DNA from: a bacterium
GTDB taxonomy: Bacteria; Verrucomicrobiota; Kiritimatiellia; CAIKKV01; CAITUY01
Length of the DNA stretch: 64,000 nucleotides
NCBI GenBank assembly: GCA_037128595.1
Contig: JBAXWB010000006.1
Location: 124,001-188,000, forward strand
Direction: 5' to 3'
Position numbers and translations under genes: made by a program. The notes beneath the pieces are model-generated. The model was not told the origin of the DNA and searched no databases. It was given only the letters and a program-made list of their open reading frames with translations. Shown in pieces: positions 7,227 through 17,100 of this stretch. Position 1 is the stretch's first letter. The number at the start of each line of letters is the position of its first letter.

Positions 7227-9056
7227 ATGTCCAAGCATATTGATTCTAATGTTTCTCACGAATCTGCCGCGTCAACACAACCGTTGCTTTTCGAAGTCGC
7301 GTGGGAAGTGTGTCAACAGCTCGGCGGAATCTATACCGTCATCCGTTCCAAAGTCCCCAGCATCGTGGAGCAGTGGGGAAACCGATACTGTCTGATCGGT
7401 CCCTACAATCCGCAAACCTCACAAACTGAATTCGAAGAAATCCAGCCCACCGGTTTTTTCGCGGATGTCCTGCGCCTCCTCAAGGAACAGGGGATCGAGG
7501 CGCATTACGGCCACTGGCTGATTACCGGGCGACCGCGCGTCCTGCTGCTCAACCCCACTTCCGTGCAATCGCAAATGGGCTTCATCAAGTACCTGATGTG
7601 GGAGCATCACAGCATTGCAATGAATGACGATCCGCTGGTCGACCAGGTCGTTTCATTCGGCTACACCGTCGAGCAGTGCTTCCGGGCCATCACGAAAGTC
7701 CAGACCAACAAACGCCAGATCATCGCCCATTTCCATGAATGGATGGGAGCCTCCGCGATTCCGGAAATGCGACGCGCGAATCTTCCTATCTCCATCGTGT
7801 TCACCACGCATGCCACCCTGCTGGGCCGGTATCTGGCGATGAACGATCCCTGGTTTTACGATCATGTGCCCTACGTGGACTGGGTGGCCGATGCCCGCAA
7901 ATTCAACATCGAGGCGCAGGTCCGGCTGGAGCGGGCCGCGGCCCATGGCAGCCATGTGTTCACCACCGTCAGCGACATCACCGGCTACGAGTGCGAACAT
8001 CTGTTGGGCCGCAAGCCCGACGCCCTGCTCCCCAACGGCTTGAATATTGAACGCTTCGTGGCCCTGCATGAATTCCAGAATCTTCACCGGGTTTACAAAG
8101 AGAAGATCAACGAGTTTGTGGTCGCCCACTTTTTCCCGAGTTATTCCTTTGACCTGGACCGTACCCTTTACTTTTTCACCTCAGGGCGGTTTGAGTACCG
8201 GAACAAGGGCTTTGACCTGACCATTGAATCACTGGCCCGGCTGAATTTCCGGATGAAACAGGCCGGCACCAACCAGACCATTGTGTTCTTCATCATCACC
8301 CGCAAGCCGATCCGCTCGATCAATGCCGAGGCGTTACGCCGGCGCGCCATGATGCAGGAAATGCAGGACGATTGCCGCGCCATCTCCAACCAGATCGGCG
8401 AACGACTGTTCGTGGCCGCCTCCATGGGCAAATTCCCGGACATGGATGAACTGGTGGATGATTACTGGCGCCTGCGCCTGCGCCGCCTGATGCATGTCTG
8501 GAAAAGCAAGAGCATGCCCTCCATCGTGACCCACGACCTGATGGATGACCGCAACGACGAGGTGCTCAATCAACTCCGCTCCTGCCAGTTGTTCAACCAG
8601 CCCGGCGATCCCGTCAAAGTGGTGTATCACCCCGACTTCGTGACCACCAACGATCCGCTCTTCGGCATGGACTACGACCAGTTTGTGCGGGGTTGCCATC
8701 TGGGGATCTTCCCCAGCAGCTACGAGCCCTGGGGCTATGCCCCGCTGGAATGTGCCGCATTGGGGCTTCCTTCCATCACCAGTGACCTTTCGGGATTCGG
8801 CACCTATCTGGCCCAGAATATCGAGAACCATGACAAGGACGGCTTGCACGTGCTTGACCGGCGGTTCAAGTCGTTCGACAGTTCGGCCAACACGCTTACG
8901 AACCAGCTGTTCAACTTCATGCAGATGGACCGCCGCGAACGCATTAATCAGCGCAACCGCGTCCAGATTGCCTCGGAACACTTCGACTGGCACAACCTTG
9001 GCCGCTACTATTCCCAGGCCTATCAGATGGCATTGAAAAATAGCGGCGGGGCCTGA
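7227..9056 (+). CDS. Glycogen synthase, eukaryote-type GT3 family
   Basis: Transfers glucose from a nucleotide sugar to the non-reducing end of glycogen in the cytoplasm. The protein (609 residues from this start) is colinear with animal/fungal glycogen synthase rather than bacterial GlgA: GGIYTVIRSK near the N-terminus, AHFHEWM, FTTHATLLGRYL, ERAAAHGSHVFTTVS, LLPNGLN, the EFQNLH segment and the catalytic FPSSYEPWGYAPLE. Near the C-terminus DRRERINQRNR (8928-8960) matches the arginine cluster that binds glucose-6-phosphate in the eukaryotic enzyme. The N- and C-terminal phosphoregulatory extensions are absent. A GTG at 7215 is in frame, but its GTGAGG is better read as the ribosome-binding site, six bases before the ATG at 7227. 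The gene stands alone. Confidence 0.93.
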   Translation: MSKHIDSNVSHESAASTQPLLFEVAWEVCQQLGGIYTVIRSKVPSIVEQWGNRYCLIGPYNPQTSQTEFEEIQPTGFFADVLRLLKEQGIEAHYGHWLITGRPRVLLLNPTSVQSQMGFIKYLMWEHHSIAMNDDPLVDQVVSFGYTVEQCFRAITKVQTNKRQIIAHFHEWMGASAIPEMRRANLPISIVFTTHATLLGRYLAMNDPWFYDHVPYVDWVADARKFNIEAQVRLERAAAHGSHVFTTVSDITGYECEHLLGRKPDALLPNGLNIERFVALHEFQNLHRVYKEKINEFVVAHFFPSYSFDLDRTLYFFTSGRFEYRNKGFDLTIESLARLNFRMKQAGTNQTIVFFIITRKPIRSINAEALRRRAMMQEMQDDCRAISNQIGERLFVAASMGKFPDMDELVDDYWRLRLRRLMHVWKSKSMPSIVTHDLMDDRNDEVLNQLRSCQLFNQPGDPVKVVYHPDFVTTNDPLFGMDYDQFVRGCHLGIFPSSYEPWGYAPLECAALGLPSITSDLSGFGTYLAQNIENHDKDGLHVLDRRFKSFDSSANTLTNQLFNFMQMDRRERINQRNRVQIASEHFDWHNLGRYYSQAYQMALKNSGGA

Positions 9057-9191
9057 GCCCGGCCAAGAGGTTGCGACAGAGCGCAACCCTCCATTGGAAT
9101 ACCACCCCTGTCAGTCCGGTCTGTTTCCGCCTGTTGACCGGCCTGCTTTTTTTCCTTACTATGTGCGCCCAACAACAATTCAAGGTGATAT

Positions 9192-9644
9192 ATGCGTTGT
9201 CCGCGATGCGGTCATAGTGAAGACAAGGTAATCGATAGCCGGGCCTCCCGTAATGGCGACGTCATCCGCCGGCGTCGGGTCTGCGTGAGTTGTGAACACC
9301 GGTTCACCACCCGTGAAGAAGTCGTCAAGGTGGCCCTTCACATTATCAAGCGGGATGGCCGCCACGAGGAATTGTCGCGCGAAAAGTTGATCAATGGCAT
9401 TGCCCGCGCCTGCGAGAAGCGCCCGGTCAGCATGGAGGAGATCGAGACCATCGTCGACAATATCATCACCGAGCTGGGCAATGATTTCGAACGGGAAGTG
9501 ACGAGTGACATCATCGGCGAAAAGGTGATGGAGCGGCTGGAAAAAATCGACGAGGTCGCCTATGTGCGGTTCGCTTCCGTGTATCGGCGCTTCAAGGATG
9601 TAAACCAGTTCATCAACGCCATTCAGGGGATGGTTACGCGCTGA
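9192..9644 (+). CDS. nrdR: Transcriptional repressor NrdR
   Basis: Zinc-ribbon/ATP-cone repressor of ribonucleotide reductase genes. 150 residues. The N-terminal zinc ribbon MRCPRCGHSEDKV with its second Cys pair at VCVSCEHRF is intact, and the ATP-cone fills about residues 48-138 (VKRDG-like VALHIIKRDG onward). Start ATG with AAGGTG seven bases upstream. Its TGA overlaps the next ATG by one base (TGATG), so the downstream unknown gene is translationally coupled. No ribonucleotide reductase gene is in the window. Confidence 0.95.
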   Translation: MRCPRCGHSEDKVIDSRASRNGDVIRRRRVCVSCEHRFTTREEVVKVALHIIKRDGRHEELSREKLINGIARACEKRPVSMEEIETIVDNIITELGNDFEREVTSDIIGEKVMERLEKIDEVAYVRFASVYRRFKDVNQFINAIQGMVTR

Positions 9645-10267
9645 TGATCTGGCAGGATTCCAACGTCACCGGAACCACGCGCGAAAAAATTGCCGACCGC
9701 CTGCTGACCGATGTCCCCACCCTATGCGGAAACCCGGCACTGGCCTCACATCTCCCACTGGCTGAAGCCGCACAGGGGGTCGCCCTGTATCTGGATCAAA
9801 TTGAAGTCATTCCCGAAGAACTGGATCCCCGCCAGTCCCGCGAGTTGCTGGCACATGCGCTGGACGCGGCCGGTGAAGGAGACTTGGCCAGGCGGATCCG
9901 GCTATTCGGCAACCGGGTCATTTATCCCGCCTCCTGGATCGCCTGTGGCGGGGAAACCGTATGGGTCCTGGATACGCGCCAGCTCATCACCTCACGGGAT
10001 GCGGGCATGGAAATGATTTTTTTCGAGCGCATCCGGATTGTCCTCGCCACCTTTGCCGATGTCTGGGATGCCACCTCCGGCCGGGGATTCCTGGGACTCA
10101 AAGGCATGGAGGTGAGCGCCACGATCATCCTGGGCGCCGCCGCCACCCCGCGTTCCGTACGCCCCCTCACGTTGGAGTTCCGCGCCCTGGCCGCACGGCA
10201 CCTTGACCATTTCCGCACCCGGCGCGGCTGGGAAGTGGCCCCGGCCATCCTGACTCTGCTTGCCTGA
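9644..10267 (+). CDS. Uncharacterised protein coupled to nrdR
   Basis: 207 residues, not recognised. It is probably cytoplasmic: no signal peptide or membrane segment. The first 80 residues look helical with a PEELDPRQSRELLAHAL stretch; the middle holds alternating hydrophobic strands (RVIYPASWIACGGETVWVLD) and the end is helical and arginine-rich (FRALAARHLDHFRTRRGW). No nucleotide-binding or metal motif is apparent. The ATG shares its A with the nrdR stop, so the two proteins are made together, which hints at a role near nucleotide or deoxynucleotide control. That is context only. Confidence 0.8.
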   Translation: MIWQDSNVTGTTREKIADRLLTDVPTLCGNPALASHLPLAEAAQGVALYLDQIEVIPEELDPRQSRELLAHALDAAGEGDLARRIRLFGNRVIYPASWIACGGETVWVLDTRQLITSRDAGMEMIFFERIRIVLATFADVWDATSGRGFLGLKGMEVSATIILGAAATPRSVRPLTLEFRALAARHLDHFRTRRGWEVAPAILTLLA

Positions 10268-10311
10268 TTCACTAGTCCTGAGTATGATCCTAAAAAAAGG
10301 AGAAAGTAACC

Positions 10312-11277
10312 ATGATCCCGGAAGACCGCATCAAAGCTGAGATTAAGAATACGCTGAATGAAACGAATTTTCCCGGCTTGGGGGAACGGCTTCAGGGCAA
10401 GGTCCGCGAAAGTTATCTTCAAAAGGGCCAGCGGATTATCGTCACGACCGACCGGGTGTCCGCCTTTGATTGCATCATCGGCACGATTCCCTTCAAAGGC
10501 CAGGTCCTGAATCAGTTGGCGGCCTTCTGGTTTGAAAAGACCAAGGACATTATTCCCAACCACCTGATCTCCATCCCCGATCCGAACGTCATGATCGTCC
10601 ATGAATGCGAACAGCTCCCGCTGGAGTTCATTGTCCGCGGCTACATCACCGGGGTCACCAAGACCTCTGCCTGGTACAACTACGAACGCGGGGTCCGGTA
10701 TTTCTGCGGCAACACGCTGGCCGAGGGGTTGAAAAAAGACCAGAAGCTGGACCGGCCCATCCTCACCCCGACCACGAAACATGAGAAGCATGACCGCCCC
10801 ATCTCCCGCGAGGAGGCGATTCAGGAAGGCCTGATTGATGCCGAGACCTATGATGCCGCTGCCGCCCTGTGCTTCAAACTTTTTGATGCAGGCGTCAAAC
10901 ATGCGGCATCGCAGGGGCTCATTCTCGTCGATACCAAATACGAAATCGGCAAACTGAACGGGAAATTAGTGGTTTCGGACGAAATTCACACACCTGACTC
11001 CTCACGCTACTGGTTTGCCGATACCTATGAAGCCCTGTTCAAGGCAGGCAAAGAGCAGCGCAAAATTGACAAGGAATACATCCGGGAATGGCTTGTAGCG
11101 CAGGGGTTCCGAGGTGAAGGGACACCGCCGGAACTCACCGAGGAAGTCCGTGTGGAAGCCGCCAAACGGTACATTCAGGCGTACGAGCAGGTCACGGGGC
11201 AGGAATTCACGGTCACCGACGAACCGGTGGCCGCACGGATCGCCAATAACATGAGGCGGGCCGGCTGCCTGAAATAA
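10312..11277 (+). CDS. purC: Phosphoribosylaminoimidazole-succinocarboxamide synthase PurC
   Basis: Purine biosynthesis ligase joining CAIR and aspartate with ATP to give SAICAR. 321 residues, the longer form found in yeast and many bacteria (the E. coli type is about 240). Visible motifs: GKVRESY, TDRVSAFDCI, the LPLEFIVRGYITG block near residue 105 and the C-terminal SSRYWFADTYE with IDKEYIREWL. Strong AGGAG ribosome-binding site nine bases before the ATG. It stands alone, convergent with the Nudix gene. Confidence 0.95.
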   Translation: MIPEDRIKAEIKNTLNETNFPGLGERLQGKVRESYLQKGQRIIVTTDRVSAFDCIIGTIPFKGQVLNQLAAFWFEKTKDIIPNHLISIPDPNVMIVHECEQLPLEFIVRGYITGVTKTSAWYNYERGVRYFCGNTLAEGLKKDQKLDRPILTPTTKHEKHDRPISREEAIQEGLIDAETYDAAAALCFKLFDAGVKHAASQGLILVDTKYEIGKLNGKLVVSDEIHTPDSSRYWFADTYEALFKAGKEQRKIDKEYIREWLVAQGFRGEGTPPELTEEVRVEAAKRYIQAYEQVTGQEFTVTDEPVAARIANNMRRAGCLK

Positions 11278-11350
11278 GCGCCGAACGCGCGGTCGCCAAA
11301 GGTGGCGTTTGCCGTCCCCGGCGAACGATTGAACGCCCATGACTGTTAAT

Positions 11351-11371
11351 CAGCCGCCGGGACGGCGGCTG
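11351..11371. terminator. GC-rich hairpin between convergent genes
   Basis: CAGCCGCC and GGCGGCTG form an 8-bp stem between the ends of purC and the Nudix gene. There is no T-tract on either side, so termination would be weak or Rho-assisted. It may equally be just a stable intergenic palindrome. Confidence 0.3.
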
Positions 11372-11403
11372 CCACCTGAGACCGGGATCACATGGGGATG
11401 GGC

Positions 11404-12012
11404 TTATTGTGCCAGCAGGCCATCCATCTGGTCCAGGCAGATTTGGGACCAGGTTTCCATGCGGTCATACATGGCTTTGAGCTCACTGACTGTGCGGAAG
11501 CCTGACTCCGTGATCACACCTTCCCGCTTGAACACGTCTGCCGAGGGCGAGCGCAGGATATGAATGACCCCCAGATGAACCCGGCCGACCGGGGTTAAAT
11601 CGTCATTGAGCAGGGCCACCACCTTATGGGTGTAGCCCGGGGGAATCGACACTTCCTCCTCCAACTCCCTGATGGCGGCCCGATCATAAATATTATCAAA
11701 CAAGTCCAGATCCTGGTTGTTCATATGGCCGCCGATACCAAGGGACGCCTTCGCCACCAACCGCTCCTCGCCGGATTTCTTTCCGCGGACATAACACCAG
11801 ATCCGGTCGTCATGGCAGATGAGGAAGTACGGGATCAACTGCTTCAGGGAGTCGTCCTGCTCTGCCTTATGGCGGGGAACAAAGCGATAGTTCTTTGGGC
11901 TCAACAACTCCGGCAGGTACCGGTCCGTATCCAGCGTCAGCCCTTGAAACATGCCAATCCGCTCGACCAACGCCCGCTCCACCACCAATACTTCTTCAAG
12001 ATCCTTGTTCAT
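11404..12012 (-). CDS. Nudix-like hydrolase of unknown substrate
   Basis: 202 residues. The centre carries LGIGGHMNN followed, after a longer than usual gap, by RAAIRELEEEVSI. This matches the Nudix box core RE-U-x-E-E with Ser where the box normally has Gly, so hydrolysis of a nucleoside-diphosphate-linked compound is likely but the substrate is not predictable. The N-terminal half has the strand pattern YFLICHDDRIWCYVRGKK typical of the fold. The open frame begins at a GTG (12030); I use the ATG at 12012 (MNKDLEEV). No strong ribosome-binding site precedes either. Divergent from the receiver-kinase gene. Confidence 0.7.
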   Translation of the reverse strand: MNKDLEEVLVVERALVERIGMFQGLTLDTDRYLPELLSPKNYRFVPRHKAEQDDSLKQLIPYFLICHDDRIWCYVRGKKSGEERLVAKASLGIGGHMNNQDLDLFDNIYDRAAIRELEEEVSIPPGYTHKVVALLNDDLTPVGRVHLGVIHILRSPSADVFKREGVITESGFRTVSELKAMYDRMETWSQICLDQMDGLLAQ

Positions 12013-12097
12013 AGCCGGTGATGCTAGCACAGCCGCGGGAGGGGAATAAACAGGAAATCATTGGCGACCCGATTATTTTCAGTTATTCTACCCTTAT

Positions 12098-13240
12098 ATG
12101 GCACCCGAGCAAGAGCATCACGACGCGGCGGATATTCTCATTGTGGATGACACCCCCGCCAACCTTCAATTTCTGGCATCCATGCTGAAAATGAAGGGGC
12201 ACAAAACACGGGCCGCCCTCAATGGGGAACTGGCGCTTCAGGCGATTAAAAATAAGGCACCCGACCTGATCCTGCTGGATGTGCATATGCCCGACATTGA
12301 CGGGATTGAAGTCTGCCGCCGCATTAAAGCGGACCCCCTCCATGCTGATATTCCTGTCATTTTTGTTAGCGGGGAACTCGAAGCCATCAACAAGGTCAAG
12401 GCCTTCTCTTCCGGGGGGGTTGATTACATCACCCGTCCTTTTCAAATTGACGAGGTGCTCTCCCGGGTTTCCATCCATCTTGACCTGAGAAAACAGCGGG
12501 AGCAGTTACGGGATACCATGCGGCGCATGCAGGAACTGGAGCAGTTACGCGACAGCCTCATCCACATGATTATCCATGACCTCAGGAATCCCCTGTGGAG
12601 CATCGAAAGCTATCTTGAGCTCATCAAGACCGAGGAGGCGGTGCGGCGCTCACCTGGCATCGTCACCTACCTCAATGAGGCGCGGGTCCAAACGAGCCAT
12701 ATGATCGACATGATCAACTCCATTCTGGATGTCAACCGGATGGAGAGCGGCAACATGACGCTCTCCCTCACGGCCTGTGACCTCATCGATTTATGCCGTC
12801 AGGTGATCCAGAGCATGGAGCCGCTTCGCCGGTCTCGCACCCTGACGTTGGAGACGGCGGCGCCGGTCATCACCCTGATCGATGTCAGCCTGATCCGGCG
12901 CCTGCTCACCAATCTCCTCGCCAACGCCATCCGGTCAACCCGGGAGGAGAGCGGTCAGATCACTCTGAGCATTCAACAGGCACAGGGGTTCATCCGGATT
13001 AATGTTTCGGACAATGCCCCTGCGATTCCTGATGAGGAGCATGACGCCGTTTTCTCCAAATATGCCCAGGCCCATTACGCCATCAGTGGCACAGGCCGTT
13101 ATGCGCCCGGCCTTGGACTGCCCTTCTGCAAACTTGCGGCCGAAGCGCACGGAGGGCGTGTCGGCCTCGCCGCCAAACCTGATTCCGGAAATATCTTCTG
13201 GGTTGAACTCCCCATCTCCGGTCCGCCTGTTCAGGTATAA
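12098..13240 (+). CDS. Receiver-histidine kinase hybrid (REC-HisKA-HATPase)
   Basis: 380 residues, soluble, with no membrane segment. A receiver domain comes first (about 6-125: IVDDTP, phosphoacceptor Asp in LILLDVHMP, Lys/Thr region DYITRPF). Next is a HisKA helix pair with the acceptor His in MIIHDLRNPLWS, then a HATPase domain with N-box NLLANAIRS and G2-like GLGLPFCK. The G1 box is DNAPAI, lacking the usual glycines (DxGxG), so ATP binding may be altered. The order receiver-then-kinase suggests it takes phosphate or a signal from another kinase. No partner regulator is adjacent. Confidence 0.85.
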   Translation: MAPEQEHHDAADILIVDDTPANLQFLASMLKMKGHKTRAALNGELALQAIKNKAPDLILLDVHMPDIDGIEVCRRIKADPLHADIPVIFVSGELEAINKVKAFSSGGVDYITRPFQIDEVLSRVSIHLDLRKQREQLRDTMRRMQELEQLRDSLIHMIIHDLRNPLWSIESYLELIKTEEAVRRSPGIVTYLNEARVQTSHMIDMINSILDVNRMESGNMTLSLTACDLIDLCRQVIQSMEPLRRSRTLTLETAAPVITLIDVSLIRRLLTNLLANAIRSTREESGQITLSIQQAQGFIRINVSDNAPAIPDEEHDAVFSKYAQAHYAISGTGRYAPGLGLPFCKLAAEAHGGRVGLAAKPDSGNIFWVELPISGPPVQV

Positions 13241-13256
13241 AAACTCAACAGGCGCC

Positions 13257-14132
13257 TCACAACCACAAAGGGGTATGGCCGGGGGTATGGCCGTCGAGGG
13301 CCCCGGAGGCTATCAGGGCGTCAAGTTCGGCGGTCAGCCGGGCCTTATCCCGGTTCAAACGGGCTTCCAGCGGGATGGGATTGGATGTGTGATTGGCGCG
13401 GAAAATCGTATGGGTGAGTTCCAGGTGCCCAACGAGCAACCGCATTTCCTGCACCACCTGCAACTCGGTCAACGGCTGGAAACGACGGGCCACCACCTCA
13501 TCATGCAACCCGGTCCCGGGGACGGGGACCACCCGGAGTGCTGAAAGCAGGCGCGGTTGCATCCGGTTGAGCGCCAACGCGGTCTCCACGGCATGCGGGC
13601 GCGTGCGTTCAAGACCGCCTAAGCCGAGTAAAATCATCACGGACAATTTCAGTCCCGACGCCTGAGCCAGACGCCCGGCCTCAACCATTCCCTCGGACGT
13701 CTCGCCTTTATTCACGCGGCGCAACGTCTCCGCGTCTCCGCTTTCCAAGCCCAGATAAAGCGTATGAAGCTTCAGGGCACGGAGGGCTCGCAGCTCCTCC
13801 TCCGTTTTATCCATAATTCCCCTACCTGTGGCATAGACATTCACACGGGCCAGCAGTGGGAAATGGTTGGCGAGCTCACCGAGGATTGCTTCAAGCTCCC
13901 CGAACGGGCGCCGCATCACATCGCCATCCGCCAGAAACACCCGATTGACATCAGGGGCCGCACGCGCTTCCGCCCCAATCATTTTCCGGAGGTCTGCCAG
14001 GGACCGGCGCTGATACGCCACATGCTTGTACATACCACAAAAAGTGCAGCCATTATAGGGGCACCCCTGATCCACTTGAAGGATCAGGCTGCCCGCCTCT
14101 GCAGGGGGCCGGAACTGGGGGTGATTGAGCAT
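13257..14132 (-). CDS. Radical SAM protein of unknown function
   Basis: 291 residues. The iron-sulfur motif is GCPYNGCTFCGMYKH, cysteines at 24, 29 and 32 (CX4CX2C spacing), as in a subgroup of uncharacterised radical SAM proteins rather than the classic CX3CX2C. It is followed by the glycine-containing LYLGLESGD and SVMILLGLGG strands of the partial TIM barrel. No B12 or SPASM domain is seen. The substrate is unknown. The ATG begins three bases beyond a strong terminator of the upstream gene and has no clear ribosome-binding site, so it probably has its own promoter inside that gene's end or is weakly expressed. Confidence 0.78.
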   Translation of the reverse strand: MLNHPQFRPPAEAGSLILQVDQGCPYNGCTFCGMYKHVAYQRRSLADLRKMIGAEARAAPDVNRVFLADGDVMRRPFGELEAILGELANHFPLLARVNVYATGRGIMDKTEEELRALRALKLHTLYLGLESGDAETLRRVNKGETSEGMVEAGRLAQASGLKLSVMILLGLGGLERTRPHAVETALALNRMQPRLLSALRVVPVPGTGLHDEVVARRFQPLTELQVVQEMRLLVGHLELTHTIFRANHTSNPIPLEARLNRDKARLTAELDALIASGALDGHTPGHTPLWL

Positions 14133-14134
14133 AT

Positions 14135-14172
14135 CAATAAAAAGGGAGCCCTGATTTCACTCAGGGCTCCCT
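14135..14172 (-). terminator. Rho-independent terminator of the pyruvate:ferredoxin oxidoreductase gene
   Basis: Perfect 12-bp stem (14143-14154 with 14161-14172), six-base loop, followed on the minus strand by a run of five T. It is 27 bases past the stop of the oxidoreductase gene. Confidence 0.85.
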
Positions 14173-14199
14173 GACTCATCTTCTCATTTACCGACTCAC

Positions 14200-17100
14200 T
14201 CAGGCCTTGGGCGCAGGTGCCGCAATGGTGCCCGAACAGGGTTCCATGGCCGCCAGCTTGGTGAGCATATCGTACTTGGCCAGCACCTTCTTATCAACAA
14301 TGGCCATCAGCGCCTTTGCCTGTTCAGGAGCCATCTGCTTCAACACACGGAAGCGATTCTCCTTCATGGCATGCTCACTGAAGGTCATGGTCGGGGGCTT
14401 GCTGTCCAGAGAGAGCGGGTTCTTGCCCTGCTCCGTCAACTCGGGATTGTGCCGGTACAGCGGGAAGTGAGCCGAATTCACGGCATCCTTCTGGCCCTGC
14501 ATGCCCGAGGTCATATCGATGCCGTGCGCGATACAATGGGAGTAGGCGATGATGATCGCAGGCCCGTCATACTGCTCGGCTTCCATGAACGCCTTGACGC
14601 ACTGGCCGGGATTGGCACCCAGTGACACCTGTGCCACATAGATGTTCCCATAGGTCATCGAGATCATGCCCAAGTCCTTCTTCATGGTGGGCTTGCCGCC
14701 CGCCGCGAACTTGGCCACAGCCCCCATCGGGGTGGACTTCGACGCCTGGCCACCGGTGTTGGAATACACCTCGGTATCCAGAACCAGCACCTTGATGTTC
14801 TTGCCTGAAGCCAGAACGTGATCCAAGCCGCCGTAACCGATATCGTAAGCCCAACCGTCGCCGCCCACGATCCAGACCGATTTCTTAACCAGGTAATCGG
14901 CCAGTGAGGCCAATTGGGCACACAGGTCGCACGGACACGCCGCCAGCTGTTTCTTCAGCACCACCACACGGGCGCGCTGGTCTTCGATTCCAGCCTGACT
15001 GGACTGATCGGCCGCCTTGATGGCCACCAACAGATCCTTGTCAATCTTGGCATCGCCACAGGCACCGCCGAGGATCTTCTCCACTAATTCGAGTGCGAAT
15101 TCGTTGAACTTGTCAACGGTCAGCCGCATGCCAAAGCCGAACTCGGCATTGTCCTCAAACAGTGAGTTGGCCCAGGTCGGTCCGCGTCCATCCTCGCGCT
15201 TGGTATAAGGCGTGGTAGGAAGATTGGCGCCATAGATCGAGGTACACCCCGTCGCGTTGGCGATATACAACCGGTCCCCGACCAGCTGGGTCAGCAACTT
15301 GATATAGGGCGTCTCGCCGCAACCTGCGCAGGCACCGGAGAACTCAAACAGGGGCTTCACAAACTGACTGCCCTTGATGGTGTCCTTTTTGTAAAGCTTG
15401 GTATCGGTCTCGGGCAAGGCGAGGAAGAACTTGAAGTTATCCGCCTCATTTTCGCGCAGGGGCAGCTGGGGCACCATCATAATGGCGCGCTTGCCTGTCT
15501 CCTGTTTCGTCACCTTGTCGCGTTCGCGACCCGGGCAGTTCCAGACGCAGGCACCGCAGCCCGTGCAATCTTCAGGAGCCACCTGCACCGTGAACTTCAA
15601 TCCGGCAAATTCCTTCCCCTTGGCCTCGCAGGACTTGAACGTCTTGGGCGCCTTGTCCAGATTCTTGGGATCGTAGGCTTTGACGCGGATGGCCGCATGC
15701 GGGCACACCAGCGAGCACTGGGCGCACTGGATGCAGAGGTCCGAATTCCACTCGGGAATCTCCACCGCAATATTGCGCTTCTCGTACTGGGTCGTTCCGG
15801 TCGGCCAGGTCCCGTCGATGGGCATCTGACTGACAGGCAGGGAATCGCCCTGCTGCTTGATCAGGGTCGCCGTGACGGTTTTGACAAACTCCGGGGCATC
15901 CGCAGGCACCACCGCCGGCATCTTGAGTTTCCCGGCCACCTTGGCGGGCACTTTCACTTCTTGCAGCGACGCCACCGCGGCATCCACGGCCTTGTAGTTC
16001 GACTGGACGACCTCTTCACCCTTGCGGCCGTAGCTCTTCTTGATCGCCTTCTTCAGCCCGTCAATGGCTTCCGCCTGGGGCAGGACGTTGGAGATGGCGA
16101 AGAAACAGGTCTGCATGAGCGTATTGATGCGCGCACCCAGGCCGAGTTCAGCCGCGAGTTTGTTGGCGTCAATGACGAAGAATTTAACTTTCTTATCAAT
16201 GACCTGCTGGGCCAACTCATCGGGGAGATGGTTCCAGACCTCGGTCGCACTGTAGGGGCTGGCCAGCAGGAACGTGGCGCCCTGCTTGGCATTGGCCAGC
16301 ATGTCGTACTTCTCCACGAAGGAGAAGTTGTGACAGGCCACAAAGTCCGCCTTGGTGCACAGGTACGGGCTCCGGATGGGGCCGGGTCCGAACCGCAGAT
16401 GGGAGACGGTAATCGTACCGGCCTTCTTCGAATCGTACACGAAATAGCCCTGGGCCGAGTAGTCGGTGTCGTCGCCGATGATCTTGATCGAGTTCTTGTT
16501 GGCACCGACGGTACCATCCGAGCCCAGACCGTAGAACATCGCCTCGAACCGGCCCTTGTGATCCAACTGGAACGTCGGGTCAAACGGCAGACTGGTGTGG
16601 GTCACATCGTCGTTGATGCCGATCGTGAAGTGATTCTTCTTCGCCCCGCTCAGGTTGTCGAAGACCGCCTTCACCATGGCCGGCGTGAATTCCTTGGAGC
16701 CCAGGCCGTAGCGACCGCCGATGACCAGCGGATAGAACTTGCTCTGCATGAGCTTTTCGCTCTGTGCCTCGCCAATCGCGGTGCGGACATCTTCATACAT
16801 CGGCTCGCCAATGGAACCGGGTTCCTTGGTACGGTCAAGCACGGCAATGGAGTGGGCCGTGGCGGGAAGGGTCTTGACGAACTCCTTGATGTCCCAGGGG
16901 CGGAACAGACGCACCTTGAGCACGCCCACCTTCTCGCCCTTGGCCACAAGGTCTTCGACGGTCTCATGAACCGTCTCGGCACCTGAGCCCATGATCACAA
17001 TCACGCGCTCGGCATCGGGAGCACCGATGTAATCAAACAGTTTGTACTGACGGCCGGTCAGCTTGGCAAAATCATCCATGGCCTTTTGTACAATGCCCGG

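Noticed and set aside
9065-9091. GGTTGC/GCAACC hairpin after the glycogen synthase gene
   Set aside because: Short stem with no T-tract; it may be chance.
15697-16986. 429-codon plus-strand frame
   Set aside because: Antisense to the pyruvate:ferredoxin oxidoreductase; codon bias of the real gene explains the long open frame.
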